Assembly: GCF_008932245.1 (NCBI RefSeq)
Contig: NZ_CP034910.1
Coordinates: forward strand, 558,001 to 622,000
DNA from: Sinorhizobium alkalisoli
GTDB taxonomy: Bacteria; Pseudomonadota; Alphaproteobacteria; Rhizobiales; Rhizobiaceae
Direction of reading: 5' to 3'
DNA length: 64,000 nucleotides
The stretch's first letter is position 1. Each line of letters opens with the position of its first letter. The translations under genes were made by a program, and so were the position numbers. The notes below the pieces were generated by a model. The model worked only from the letters and a program-made list of their open reading frames with translations. It did not search any database and was not told the origin of the DNA. Shown here one piece after another: positions 52,874 to 61,351 of the stretch.

Positions 52874-53563
52874 ATGACTCAATTTCGACCAAAGTATGTC
52901 ACCTTCGACTGCTATGGCACGCTTACCAATTTCGATATGGCCGGCGCTGCGCGACGCGTCTATGGCGAGCGTCTCTCCCCAGAAGCGATGGCCGGCTTTG
53001 TCGAGGCCTTTAGAGGCTATCGCCTTGACGAGGTGCTAGGGCCATGGAAACCTTTCCTCGAAGTGGTACACAATTCCGTCGAACGCAGTTGCAAACGCAT
53101 CGGTATCCCGTTCAAACCCGAAGACGCACAACGCATCTATGACGAAGTGCCAACCTGGGGGCCCCACCCGGACGTTCCGGCTGGCCTGTCCAGGGTGGCC
53201 GAGGAAATTCCGCTGGTCATCCTGTCGAACTCCATGAACAGCCTGATCATGTCGAACGTGGAAAAGCTGGGCGCGCCCATCCATATGGTCATCACGGCAG
53301 AAGAAGTCGGGGCATACAAACCTCTGATGAAGGGCTTCGAATACATGCTCGACAAGCTCGGCTGCGGGCCCGAAGACATTACCCACGTGTCCTCATCCTT
53401 CCGCTACGACCTGATGACCGCCTATGACCTGGGCATCAAGAGCAAGGTCTGGGTCAACCGCGGCCATGAGCCGGCCAATCCCTATTACGAATACACCGAG
53501 ATCAAGGATATTGGCGGGTTAGCCGCCGCCGTTGGCCTGGAGCCAGCCCTCAAGCGCGCCTGA
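52874..53563 (+). CDS. HAD type II (haloacid dehalogenase-like) hydrolase, copy 1
   Basis: 229 aa. Motif I is FDCYGTL with nucleophile D12 and Tyr at the +2 position, as in L-2-haloacid dehalogenases; HAD phosphatases need Asp there. Motif II ILSNSM, motif III lysine in AYKPLMKGFEYM, motif IV SSSFRYDLMTAYDLG. So it more likely cleaves a C-X bond or a related ester-like adduct than a phosphate. GGAAGGA precedes the ATG at 52874. Divergent from the kinase copy 1; followed by a terminator hairpin. Paralogue at 54291. Confidence 0.85.
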   Translation: MTQFRPKYVTFDCYGTLTNFDMAGAARRVYGERLSPEAMAGFVEAFRGYRLDEVLGPWKPFLEVVHNSVERSCKRIGIPFKPEDAQRIYDEVPTWGPHPDVPAGLSRVAEEIPLVILSNSMNSLIMSNVEKLGAPIHMVITAEEVGAYKPLMKGFEYMLDKLGCGPEDITHVSSSFRYDLMTAYDLGIKSKVWVNRGHEPANPYYEYTEIKDIGGLAAAVGLEPALKRA

Positions 53564-53599
53564 AAACTAGCGCTCGGGCGCTATTGCTACGATGAGACC

Positions 53600-53628
53600 G
53601 GGGCGGTTCATTCGCCCCTTCTCTTTAT
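53600..53628 (+). terminator. Rho-independent terminator after HAD copy 1
   Basis: GGGGCG (53600-53605), loop gttcatt, CGCCCC (53613-53618), then TTCTCTTTATT. Located 37 bases after the stop. Confidence 0.7.
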
Positions 53629-53879
53629 TGTTCGACAGGCGAGCAAAACATGGCCTTCCGGCGACCCCTTCCGCACGAGTGACCTGCTGGCGTTGGAGTA
53701 TGGCGTGATCCGAACGTGACGCAACGGCACGTCGGGCTCGGGCGGCGTTTGTTAGGGGCCGCTATCGATCTCCGCTTTCGAGTAAGCAAGGCTGTTCCTC
53801 AACGACCTATTTGGGCGCACAGCTGTCGTCCGCGAAGCATGCGGGAGTGACTGGACCGGGTGGATCCTTCCGGTTCCCA
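53629..53879. other. Gene-free stretch
   Basis: About 250 bases downstream of the terminator with no recognisable frame or repeat; it leads into the decayed GNAT copy. Confidence 0.4.
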
Positions 53880-54026
53880 TCCATCCTGACAGCTCGACGG
53901 GCTCGCGGGTCTGTGATGCGTAATGCCCGGCAGGACAGCAACGCCATCCAACCCGAACCCGAACGCCAACTCGTGTATAGCGCGCGAAGGCGATGGGAGC
54001 GTCAGTCGATGTGGCGGGCGGATCTG
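53880..54026 (-). pseudogene. Decayed 5' end of a GNAT gene
   Basis: Minus-strand ATGCAGATCCGCCC... beginning at 54026 aligns with the start of the intact GNAT gene at 46925 (M-x-I-R-P, and the shared ACGCTCCC), after which frame and similarity fade. The sequence from here to the HAD gene at 54291 is the duplicate of 46922-47161. The rest of the acetyltransferase is missing. Confidence 0.5.
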
Positions 54027-54290
54027 CATGGCGGCATGTTCAGCGTTTGGAGTAGGTGCTGAAAGGCAGGTTTACAGTGTTTTCATCCTTTAATGGCTGG
54101 GAAATGGCGGCGCCGCCCATCGACGTCCCGACGTTCGGATCACCGTTCACGCGCAATCGAAAGATCCTACCGGACCTCAAGGGCAGAATTTTCTGCTGAC
54201 GAGGCGAGGAATACGGCCGGTATAGCGACTGAGCCGGGCCTATCATTGCTCACGACGGAAACAGATCCCCGCCAAAAAAGGACGAAGCGC

Positions 54291-54959
54291 ATGACCACTT
54301 TCCGCCCGAAATACATCACCTTCGACTGCCACGGCACGCTGATCAACTTTCAGATGGCGGAGGCGGCACGCGATCTTTACGGCGACCGCATGAGCGAGCA
54401 GAAAATGCTGCAGTTCATCGCAGACTTCTCCGCATACCGGCTCGATGAGGTCATGGCCGACTGGAAGCCCTATGCGGAGGTGGTCCATAACGCACTGGCG
54501 AGAACCTGCAAACACAACGGCATCGCCTTCAAGGACGAAGATGCCCAGATGGTATACGAACGCGTTCCCACCTGGGGGCCGCATCCGGACGTTCCGGCCG
54601 GTCTTGCCAAGGTCGCCAAGGAGATTCCGCTGGTCATTTTGTCAAATGCAATGAACTCGCAGATCATGTCCAACGTCGAGAAGCTCGGCGCGCCGTTCCA
54701 CAAGGTCTATACCGCCGAACAGGCACAGGCCTACAAGCCGCACTTCCGGGCCTTCGAATACATGCTCGACATGCTTGGCTGCGGTCCGGAGGACATTCTG
54801 CATTGCTCCTCCTCCTTCCGCTACGATCTGATGTCGGCTCATGACCTCGGGATCAAAAACAAGGTGTGGGTCAATCGCGGTCACGAACCGGCCAATCCCT
54901 ATTACGGCTATACCGAGATCGCCAACATCTCGGAACTGCCGGGCGTTGTCGGGCTCTGA
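54291..54959 (+). CDS. HAD type II (haloacid dehalogenase-like) hydrolase, copy 2
   Basis: 222 aa paralogue of the HAD at 52874: motif I FDCHGTL with D12 and His at +2, ILSNAM, AYKPHFRAFEYM, SSSFRYDLMSAHDLG and the shared C-terminal VWVNRGHEPANPYYGY. The His instead of Tyr or Asp at +2 is unusual and argues against phosphatase activity. AAAAAAGGACG precedes the ATG. It is followed on the same strand by kinase, phospho-lyase-type and Lrp genes. A 5' fragment of a third copy lies at 47161-47265. Confidence 0.85.
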   Translation: MTTFRPKYITFDCHGTLINFQMAEAARDLYGDRMSEQKMLQFIADFSAYRLDEVMADWKPYAEVVHNALARTCKHNGIAFKDEDAQMVYERVPTWGPHPDVPAGLAKVAKEIPLVILSNAMNSQIMSNVEKLGAPFHKVYTAEQAQAYKPHFRAFEYMLDMLGCGPEDILHCSSSFRYDLMSAHDLGIKNKVWVNRGHEPANPYYGYTEIANISELPGVVGL

Positions 54960-55254
54960 AAGTCTCTCTTCCGCGGCCGATAACGACACTCGGTTTGCCG
55001 GGTGTCGCGGGCCGATGGAGGGCCTCGCGATGGCGCCGTGTTCGGCAGCGGCATCACGGTCCCGCGCGGGCGAGGTAATGCCAAAGCGGGGACCGAGACA
55101 ATCGTGCTGGAGGCGGGGAGAGTGGTTCCGGCGGCTTCAGCAACAAACGCCCGACCTTTTATCGAGGCTGGGCGCCGCGGACTGAATGCCATCTCGACGG
55201 TCGCATTTCGGATGAGCATGCCGCCGGGCTCCAAACAGTGCGAGGGTCTCAATC
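54960..55254. other. Gap between HAD copy 2 and kinase copy 2
   Basis: 295 bases. A hairpin CGACAC ... GTGTCG (54984-55007) lies 25 bases after the HAD stop, without a T-run. An 88-codon plus-strand frame (55002-55268) is open but has no recognisable product. Confidence 0.4.
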
Positions 55255-56349
55255 TTGGGTGCTTGTAACGATGCGGTTCCAGACTGCGAGGGTCATCTCG
55301 ACGGCACACTGTCGGCCGGTGGGCCTTTCACCGAGGCATATTTTGGGGCCGCTGCCGCTATTCTGGCGACAAAGCCAAGCCCCGGAGAAGCACGAGCGTC
55401 GGGTGAGCTGCTACTACGCCACTACGGTTTGACGGGAACGATCATGGTCCTGTCCTCGGAAGTTGAGTGTACGGCGGACGTCACCCTGGTGAACGGCGAT
55501 CGGTTGATTCTCAAAACGTTATCGCGGCCGGAAGGAAGAGACAGTTTCCGCTTCCAGGTTGCGGCCCTCGCAGGGCTGGAAGGCGCTTCCGGTTTTGCAG
55601 CACCTCATATCGTGCGTACCAGCGGTGGTGCGCTGATGTTCGAAGAGGAGGAGATTTGCGGCTACCTGCAGACCCGACTTTCGGGGCTGCCGCTGCACCA
55701 GGCGAACGCAACTCCGGACGTCCTTTACCGGGTCGGGCGGGCGCTTGGCAAACTCGGTTTGGCTCTCGAGCCTCTGAAGTTGCCCGCCATGCACCGCCCG
55801 ATCCTTTGGCATGTCGGATGCTGGCCGAGGCTAATGGAGCTGGCCGAGCATCTGCCGGCAGGGTCCGTCGCAGATTCCGTCCGTCTCGCCATGGGCAATT
55901 ATGTCGAGCGTATCGAGCCGCAACTATGCGACGTAGCATGGCAGGTCACGCACAATGACCCCAGCCCGTTCAACACGCTCCTGACCGATAATGGTGTTGC
56001 GTTCATCGATTTCGGCGACGGCTGCTGGGGCCCAAGGATCCAGGATCTCGCGATTGCGGCAAGCCACGTGGTGACGGAGCCGTCTTTGGCTCTCGGCGGC
56101 GCAGAAAATCTCATCGCCGGTTATGCTTCGGTGCTTCCGCTTTCCGCGCTCGAGGCAAAACTGCTCGTCGGGCTGATGAAGGCGCGGCAAAGCGCCCTTA
56201 TCCTGATCAACCACTGGCGAGCCGGGCTGTTTCCGGCCGAGGCAGCCTATATCAAGAAGAACGTGGCCCGAGCCGAACGCGGGCTCGCTATTCTATCGGC
56301 GATAGGCGTCGAAGAGGCGGAGATGGCTGTGCGTCGCGCGGTGCCTTAG
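55255..56349 (+). CDS. APH-fold kinase, copy 2
   Basis: 364 aa; catalytic loop THNDPSPFNTLL and metal Asp in FIDFGDG. Diverged from copy 1 but the same fold and context. The start is TTG at 55255, supported by GAGGG nine bases upstream and by N-terminal alignment with copy 1 that extends well above the first ATG (in IMVLSSEV), which is therefore too late. The frame above 55255 closes with TGA without another start. Followed after 104 bases by the phospho-lyase-type gene. Confidence 0.82.
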   Translation: MGACNDAVPDCEGHLDGTLSAGGPFTEAYFGAAAAILATKPSPGEARASGELLLRHYGLTGTIMVLSSEVECTADVTLVNGDRLILKTLSRPEGRDSFRFQVAALAGLEGASGFAAPHIVRTSGGALMFEEEEICGYLQTRLSGLPLHQANATPDVLYRVGRALGKLGLALEPLKLPAMHRPILWHVGCWPRLMELAEHLPAGSVADSVRLAMGNYVERIEPQLCDVAWQVTHNDPSPFNTLLTDNGVAFIDFGDGCWGPRIQDLAIAASHVVTEPSLALGGAENLIAGYASVLPLSALEAKLLVGLMKARQSALILINHWRAGLFPAEAAYIKKNVARAERGLAILSAIGVEEAEMAVRRAVP

Positions 56350-56453
56350 CCCGGATTTGCCGGAGGCGCTCCAAGCGTTTCGTCACTCGCCTTGGTAATC
56401 AGCACGGTAACTCGCGACCATTTCGCGGATGAAACCCAAGCAGGATCAAAGCT

Positions 56454-57779
56454 ATGTCCACAGATCTCATGCCCAACCGCTTTACCCCCGGGGAAGCCAC
56501 AATTCCCCCCCGCGAATCCGAGTTGATCGCCCGCCGCGACAGCGTACTGGGAGCCTCCTACAGGCTCCAATACCGCCGACCGGTCCATTTCGTTCGGGGC
56601 GAGGGTATGTGGCTCTACGACCCCGACGGACGTCGCTATCTGGATTTCTACAACAATGTGCCCTCCCTCGGGCATTGCAATCCAGAGATCAACGCGGCCA
56701 TGGCGGAACAGGCCGGCCGAATCAGCGCAAATACCCGCTACCTCGAACCGAGGCTCGTCGACTATGCCGAACGGCTCGTGGCCACCTTTCCCCATGAGTT
56801 GAACCGCGTCGTCTTTACCTGCACGGGTAGCGAATCGAACGATCTGGCGCTCCGGATCGCCCGACTGAACAGCGGCAGCGAGGGCGTGATCGTCTCTTCC
56901 CATGCCTATCACGGCACCAGCGCGGCCACGGCGATGGTGTCGCCCAATCTCGGCGACGCCGTCAAGCTCAGTCCTGCCGTGCGGATGGTGTCGCTGCACG
57001 GGCCCGCGGGCGTGCCGGACGGGCAAGCTGCGGCGTTCTTTGAAGAACAGGTTCGCTCCGCTATCGCCGATTTGAATCGGCGTGGGATTGGCGTCGCGGC
57101 GCTGCTCATCGACAGTATTTTCTCCAGCGACGGCGTCTGGGTGGATCCGCCTGGCTTCATCGCCGGCGGAGTCAAGGCGGTGCGGGAGGCGGGAGGCGTC
57201 GTGATCGCCGATGAAGTGCAACCGGGATTCGGACGCACGGGGACACACATGTGGGGTTTCGAGCGGCACGACATCGTTCCGGACCTCGTCACCCTCGGTA
57301 AGCCGATGGGCAATGGGTTTCCCATCGGCGCGGTCGTCGGCCGCAAAGCACCGATGGATCGCTTTGGCGCTACTGCACGGTACTCGAACACCTTCGGCGG
57401 TAATACCGTCGGAATCGCGGCGGCTGACGCCGTCCTGGCAATCTTGCATAGGGATCGAATCCCCGAGCATGCGCTAGCCATGAGTGAGCGCCTGAGGTCG
57501 GGGCTGGAGCATCTTGCCAAGCTGCATCCCGGTATTCGCGGCGTTCGAAATGCCGGGCTGTTCTTCGGCATCGACATCGGGTTGGATGGAACGGGCGAGG
57601 CCGGCCGGCGTGCCATGGCATTGGATATCGTAAACCTGATGCGCGAGGATGGCGTTCTTATCAGCACGACGGGCGCCAACGAGGATACGCTGAAGGTGCG
57701 CCCCCCACTGGTTTGCCTGGCGGAGCATGTGGATCGCTTCCTCGAAGCCATGGATTGCGCGCTCAAGAAGGCCGTCTGA
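56454..57779 (+). CDS. Class III aminotransferase-fold enzyme, phospho-lyase type, copy 2
   Basis: 441 aa PLP enzyme; K283 in VTLGKPMGNGFP and D253 in IADEVQPGFGRTG. Same subgroup as copy 1, with the AGXT2L-like core. Together with the upstream kinase it would phosphorylate a hydroxyl-bearing amine and eliminate phosphate and ammonia to an aldehyde. Lrp copy 2 follows after 70 bases. Sequence divergence from copy 1 is large enough to allow a different substrate. Confidence 0.82.
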   Translation: MSTDLMPNRFTPGEATIPPRESELIARRDSVLGASYRLQYRRPVHFVRGEGMWLYDPDGRRYLDFYNNVPSLGHCNPEINAAMAEQAGRISANTRYLEPRLVDYAERLVATFPHELNRVVFTCTGSESNDLALRIARLNSGSEGVIVSSHAYHGTSAATAMVSPNLGDAVKLSPAVRMVSLHGPAGVPDGQAAAFFEEQVRSAIADLNRRGIGVAALLIDSIFSSDGVWVDPPGFIAGGVKAVREAGGVVIADEVQPGFGRTGTHMWGFERHDIVPDLVTLGKPMGNGFPIGAVVGRKAPMDRFGATARYSNTFGGNTVGIAAADAVLAILHRDRIPEHALAMSERLRSGLEHLAKLHPGIRGVRNAGLFFGIDIGLDGTGEAGRRAMALDIVNLMREDGVLISTTGANEDTLKVRPPLVCLAEHVDRFLEAMDCALKKAV

Positions 57780-57849
57780 GCAAGCGTGACACCAACTGCC
57801 TCGGCAGCCGAATAGCCTCGCGCCATTTTTATCAGCGAAAGCCAAATCC

Positions 57850-58326
57850 ATGAAACTCGACCGGATCGACATCAAGATCCTGCAGGTGCTGCAGCAGAAT
57901 GGCCGCATGACCAATGTGGAGCTTTCGGAGGTGGTGAATCTATCGCCGAGCCCCTGCCTCATGCGCGTGAAGAAGCTACGGTCGGAGGGCTATATCGAGG
58001 GCTATTCGGCGCAGATCAATATCGCCAAGCTGGGGCAGACGCTGACGGTGTTCACCGAGGTCACGCTGAAGAACCACCGGCAGACCGATTTTGCACGCTT
58101 CCTTGCCGCCGTCGAGAAGATCGATCAATTGATCCAATGCCATGTGGTCTCCGGCGGCTACGACTACCTCCTGAAATTCGTGACCGGCGGGATCGGCGAA
58201 TATCAGGAGATCATGGAACGGCTGGTCGAGTTGGACGTCGGCATCGATAAATATTTCAGCTTCGTCGTGCTGAAATCGCCAATCGTGAAGGGGCACCTGC
58301 CGCTGACGGACCTGTTTCGGCCATAG
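57850..58326 (+). CDS. Lrp/AsnC-family regulator, copy 2
   Basis: 158 aa, same length and layout as copy 1 at 47287-47763 with about 79 percent identity by eye; the HTH segment VNLSPSPCLMRVKKL is nearly unchanged, so both copies may bind the same sites. Directly downstream of the phospho-lyase-type gene on the plus strand. The two Lrp genes mark the outer ends of the duplicated region and point in opposite directions. Confidence 0.9.
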   Translation: MKLDRIDIKILQVLQQNGRMTNVELSEVVNLSPSPCLMRVKKLRSEGYIEGYSAQINIAKLGQTLTVFTEVTLKNHRQTDFARFLAAVEKIDQLIQCHVVSGGYDYLLKFVTGGIGEYQEIMERLVELDVGIDKYFSFVVLKSPIVKGHLPLTDLFRP

Positions 58327-58340
58327 AATCTCGTCAACAC

Positions 58341-58382
58341 TTTTTCCCTTAATCGAGGTCGATTAAAGGAGACATGCAGTAG
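58341..58382. repeat. RIME-like palindrome, copy 4
   Basis: TTTTTCCCTTAATCGAGG then tcgattaaaggagacatgcagta repeats the core of the copies in the nuo cluster. It lies between convergent genes (Lrp copy 2 and the TIM-barrel gene) and marks the right edge of the duplicated region. Confidence 0.8.
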
Positions 58383-58408
58383 CGCCCTGGCCAAGGCTGC
58401 ATTTTCCG

Positions 58409-59107
58409 TTACTGATCGATTAACGTTTTCGCCTGGTTCTTCATGGAAGTGATCGCCAGGAGCTGATGCGTCAAGCCTGGAACGCTTGCAGGGAAGCGGC
58501 CTTCCAGAGCGGCGGTGCCGACCGTGAAGCCGGCGGCGCGGCCGCTGACGACGGCATGGATGCGTTCGGCGCGGTCGATCGAACCTGCGATGATGACGGG
58601 CTTGGCGACGGCGTCGCAGACGGCCCGGATGAGGTTTGCGACATCGACGTCGGCGCGATAGGCAAGGAGATCGAGGCCGTGGACTCCCTCGCGGCCGGCA
58701 AGGTCTTTTGCGCTTGCAACTATCTCCGTCGTGGACCCCTCCAGAACGCTGGGATGGCCCGCGATGCGGCCGGGGAAGGGGTAGTAGCGGATACCACTTC
58801 CTCTAAGGAGGGGAAGGACGTCGTCGACATGGGTGCCGCCAAGCAGATAGTCCACGCCGAGAGTGAGGGCGGCCCGCACCGAGGCGATTTCGCTGGCGCG
58901 GTCGAGTGAAACCACTTCGAGATAACTCTTCGCGCCCGCGGCCCGGATTTCCCGGTTAAGCTCGGAGAGCTTTTCGAAGGGCAGGCCGATATCCTTGAAG
59001 CCGATTTGTCGGACACCCGCAGAAAGCACCGAGGGAAGCTGCGCCAGAGCATCCGGGATCGTCCGGTCGTTGCGGGTCAGCATGAAGATGAAATCGATGG
59101 GGGTCAT
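58409..59107 (-). CDS. TIM-barrel protein associated with acid sugar catabolism
   Basis: 232 aa, beta/alpha-barrel of the HisA/phosphate-binding type (IIAGSIDRAERIHAVVSGRAAGFTVGTAAL near the end resembles a phosphate-binding loop). Starts at 59107, one base after the pdxA2 stop, so it belongs to the DUF1537-PdxA2 operon. Its role is not known to me; an isomerase or aldolase acting on a phosphorylated four-carbon intermediate is a guess. Confidence 0.7.
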   Translation of the reverse strand: MTPIDFIFMLTRNDRTIPDALAQLPSVLSAGVRQIGFKDIGLPFEKLSELNREIRAAGAKSYLEVVSLDRASEIASVRAALTLGVDYLLGGTHVDDVLPLLRGSGIRYYPFPGRIAGHPSVLEGSTTEIVASAKDLAGREGVHGLDLLAYRADVDVANLIRAVCDAVAKPVIIAGSIDRAERIHAVVSGRAAGFTVGTAALEGRFPASVPGLTHQLLAITSMKNQAKTLIDQ

Positions 59108-59108
59108 G

Positions 59109-60110
59109 TCAATCCTCCTGGTCGTACGATGCCTTCGCCAGTCGGTGGGCGTAGTCGATCGCTGTTTCGAGACTTCTCGGATCGGCAATGCCACGGCCGG
59201 CGATATCGAAGGCGGTGCCGTGGTCGGGGCTTGTGCGCACGAAGGGCAGGCCGAGCGTGATGTTCACGCCCTTCTCCAGTCCGAGATATTTGACCGGGAT
59301 CAGCCCCTGGTCGTGATACTGCGCGACGACCACATCGAAGCGGCCGTTTCGCGCCTGCATGAAAACCGTATCGCCGGGCCAGGGGCCGCTGGCGTCTATG
59401 CCTTCCGCGCGGGCTGCCGCGATGGCGGGCGCGATGATGCGGACTTCCTCATCTCCGAAGAGCCCCCCTTCACCCGCATGCGGGTTGAGCCCCGCAACGG
59501 CGATGCGCGGACGGGCGATTCCCAAAGCACGACCCCCTTGGTGGGCGAGGCGTATCGCGGACATCTGTGCCGGAAAATCGGCCTGTCGGATCGCGTCTGC
59601 CAGCGAACAGTGGATCGTCACGAGAACGGAGCGAATATCGTCATTGGCGAGCATCATCGCCACGCGCCCCGCGCCACCTTTTGCTGCGAGGATTTCCGTG
59701 TGGCCGGGGTATGGAAGCCCCGCAGCGGCGAGCCCCTCCTTGTGGATCGGCGCCGTCACGATGCCGGCGACTTTGCCCGTCCTGGCGAGTTCGATCCCCG
59801 CAACGATGGCATCATATGCCATGCGGCCGCTGATAGCGCTCACCTTGCCGATTGCAGGTGGGGTTTCGACGCGGGACGCGGCGAGGATATTCAGGGCGCC
59901 ATCCGGCTTCGCGTCGGCGACGTCATGGATCTCGTTCAGGTGCAGACCGCCGCCGAGGCTGGCGATGGCCTTCGCCATCACGACCGGATCGCCGACGACG
60001 GCACTGCGACGGAGGTCGGTGCGGGCAAGCATTGTCTTTGCCACGATCTCCGGCCCGATGCCGGAGGGATCGCCCATGGTGACGGCGAGCGGCGGCAGGG
60101 AGGTGCTCAT
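59109..60110 (-). CDS. pdxA2: PdxA-family phosphate dehydrogenase (PdxA2)
   Basis: 333 aa NAD-dependent, metal-requiring decarboxylating dehydrogenase: GDPSGIGPE, metal His in TAPIHKEG, YHDQGLIPVK and RTSPDHGTAFD. In acid-sugar operons PdxA2 oxidises and decarboxylates the 4-phosphate made by the DUF1537 kinase to dihydroxyacetone phosphate. Adjacency to that kinase (ATGA overlap) identifies it as PdxA2 rather than the pyridoxine enzyme. AAAGGAACC precedes the ATG at 60110. Confidence 0.87.
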   Translation of the reverse strand: MSTSLPPLAVTMGDPSGIGPEIVAKTMLARTDLRRSAVVGDPVVMAKAIASLGGGLHLNEIHDVADAKPDGALNILAASRVETPPAIGKVSAISGRMAYDAIVAGIELARTGKVAGIVTAPIHKEGLAAAGLPYPGHTEILAAKGGAGRVAMMLANDDIRSVLVTIHCSLADAIRQADFPAQMSAIRLAHQGGRALGIARPRIAVAGLNPHAGEGGLFGDEEVRIIAPAIAAARAEGIDASGPWPGDTVFMQARNGRFDVVVAQYHDQGLIPVKYLGLEKGVNITLGLPFVRTSPDHGTAFDIAGRGIADPRSLETAIDYAHRLAKASYDQED

Positions 60111-61276
60111 GCGGGTTCCTTTCCAATCCGGCAAATGGTGTCGGCGGCATTGCGCAGCGTCATGTCGGAACCAAAGCCGCCTGCTTTCATGGCGAGCAGC
60201 ATCATGCGTCCATCGGCAAGGCGAGCGCAGCCGAGGGGAAAACCGGGCTCGAGTTCGCGGATCAAATCGAAGGCGTGAATGGTGAGCCGTTCCAAAAGGG
60301 CTTGCATCGTTTCTCCACCCGTTGCGACGATGGCGTCGTAGCGATGCCGGGACAAAGCGATCTCAGCCTCGTCCACCAGAGTGGCGAGAGCCTTCGCCGG
60401 GTCGCTGGTTCGGATGTGTGGTGTACGGATGCAGACGATAGAAGCTGTCTCGTCGAGATCCGCCGCACGCAGTGCGACCGAAGCGCCTGTCGCAGCCAAC
60501 CTCTCGCACTGCGAACGGCTGACCTGGTTTGCGCTGCCGACAAGCACGAGAACACGGTCCGGCGTGGCTTCAGGCGTGAAGATGTCCTGGCCTTCGCGCC
60601 GTTCGACCACCGTGGCCAGCGCCTCCGCCATGCCCGGCGAGCCGACCCAAAGCACTGGGCCGTGTTTCTGGATCTCCGCAATCCGGCGATTCAGCATCCC
60701 CTGATCGCATGCATCGACGATGACCACCGGAGCGTCGCCAATGGTCTTGCCGATCTCGCTGTCCTCGGCGCGGGCGGAAATTCTGGCGATCCGGCCAAGG
60801 CTGGGCTCTATCAAGTCTTCGATGCGCGAGGTATGGGCGGGATGGACAGGGTCGCGGCTATACGCCGTTTGTGCAACCGGTTCTCCATGCAGCAGTTGAA
60901 TGCCGTCGATCGTCGTGCGCCCCGCAGCGGGAAAAGCAGGTGCGACGACCAGACGTGGCCGGCCGCTGGCCTGGAATGCGGAGGCGACTTCAACGCGGAT
61001 ATGGCCACGCAGGGTGGAGTCAATCGTCTTATAGAGGAACGGTCTGCCTGCAAGCGTGGTTACCGCCTGGCACGTCACATACGCGGCATCGGTTTCATCG
61101 AGCGTGCGGCTGCCGGTATCGATGGAGACGAGACTGGCATGGGTATCGAGCGATCCCACCCTGCAGATGCGAGCGACATAGCCGCGTTCCAGGAAAGCGA
61201 CTGCCCCGTCCGCCGCGCTTGTTAGGTCGTCTGCGACGACGCCGATGTGTTTGATTTGGTCAATGGTTTCTGCCAT
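60107..61276 (-). CDS. DUF1537 four-carbon acid sugar kinase
   Basis: 389 aa. N-terminal substrate domain with GVVADDLTSAADGA and KTIDSTLRGH; C-terminal nucleotide domain with VATGGETMQALLERL. This family phosphorylates D-threonate, L-threonate or D-erythronate at C4. With PdxA2 next to it and no separate dehydrogenase or aldolase gene, the D-threonate-type route (DtnK-PdxA2) is the best fit. Divergent from the LysR gene across 75 bases. Confidence 0.87.
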   Translation of the reverse strand: MAETIDQIKHIGVVADDLTSAADGAVAFLERGYVARICRVGSLDTHASLVSIDTGSRTLDETDAAYVTCQAVTTLAGRPFLYKTIDSTLRGHIRVEVASAFQASGRPRLVVAPAFPAAGRTTIDGIQLLHGEPVAQTAYSRDPVHPAHTSRIEDLIEPSLGRIARISARAEDSEIGKTIGDAPVVIVDACDQGMLNRRIAEIQKHGPVLWVGSPGMAEALATVVERREGQDIFTPEATPDRVLVLVGSANQVSRSQCERLAATGASVALRAADLDETASIVCIRTPHIRTSDPAKALATLVDEAEIALSRHRYDAIVATGGETMQALLERLTIHAFDLIRELEPGFPLGCARLADGRMMLLAMKAGGFGSDMTLRNAADTICRIGKEPA

Positions 61277-61332
61277 GACCTCAAGCTATTCTCAAATTTT
61301 CGAGAGGAAAATCGATATGATTTCACGCGTAC

Positions 61333-61351
61333 TGGTGATACATTGTCACCA
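61333..61351. promoter_or_regulatory. LysR-type palindrome abutting the lysR start
   Basis: TGGTGA-tacattg-TCACCA: perfect six-base arms, seven-base spacer, ending one base before the ATG at 61352. It lies where a ribosome site should be, in the 75-base divergent gap, and probably controls both directions. Confidence 0.7.

Noticed and set aside
59109..60110. Vitamin B6 biosynthetic PdxA
   Set aside because: Overlap with a DUF1537 kinase gene and a LysR neighbour fits PdxA2 of acid sugar catabolism instead.
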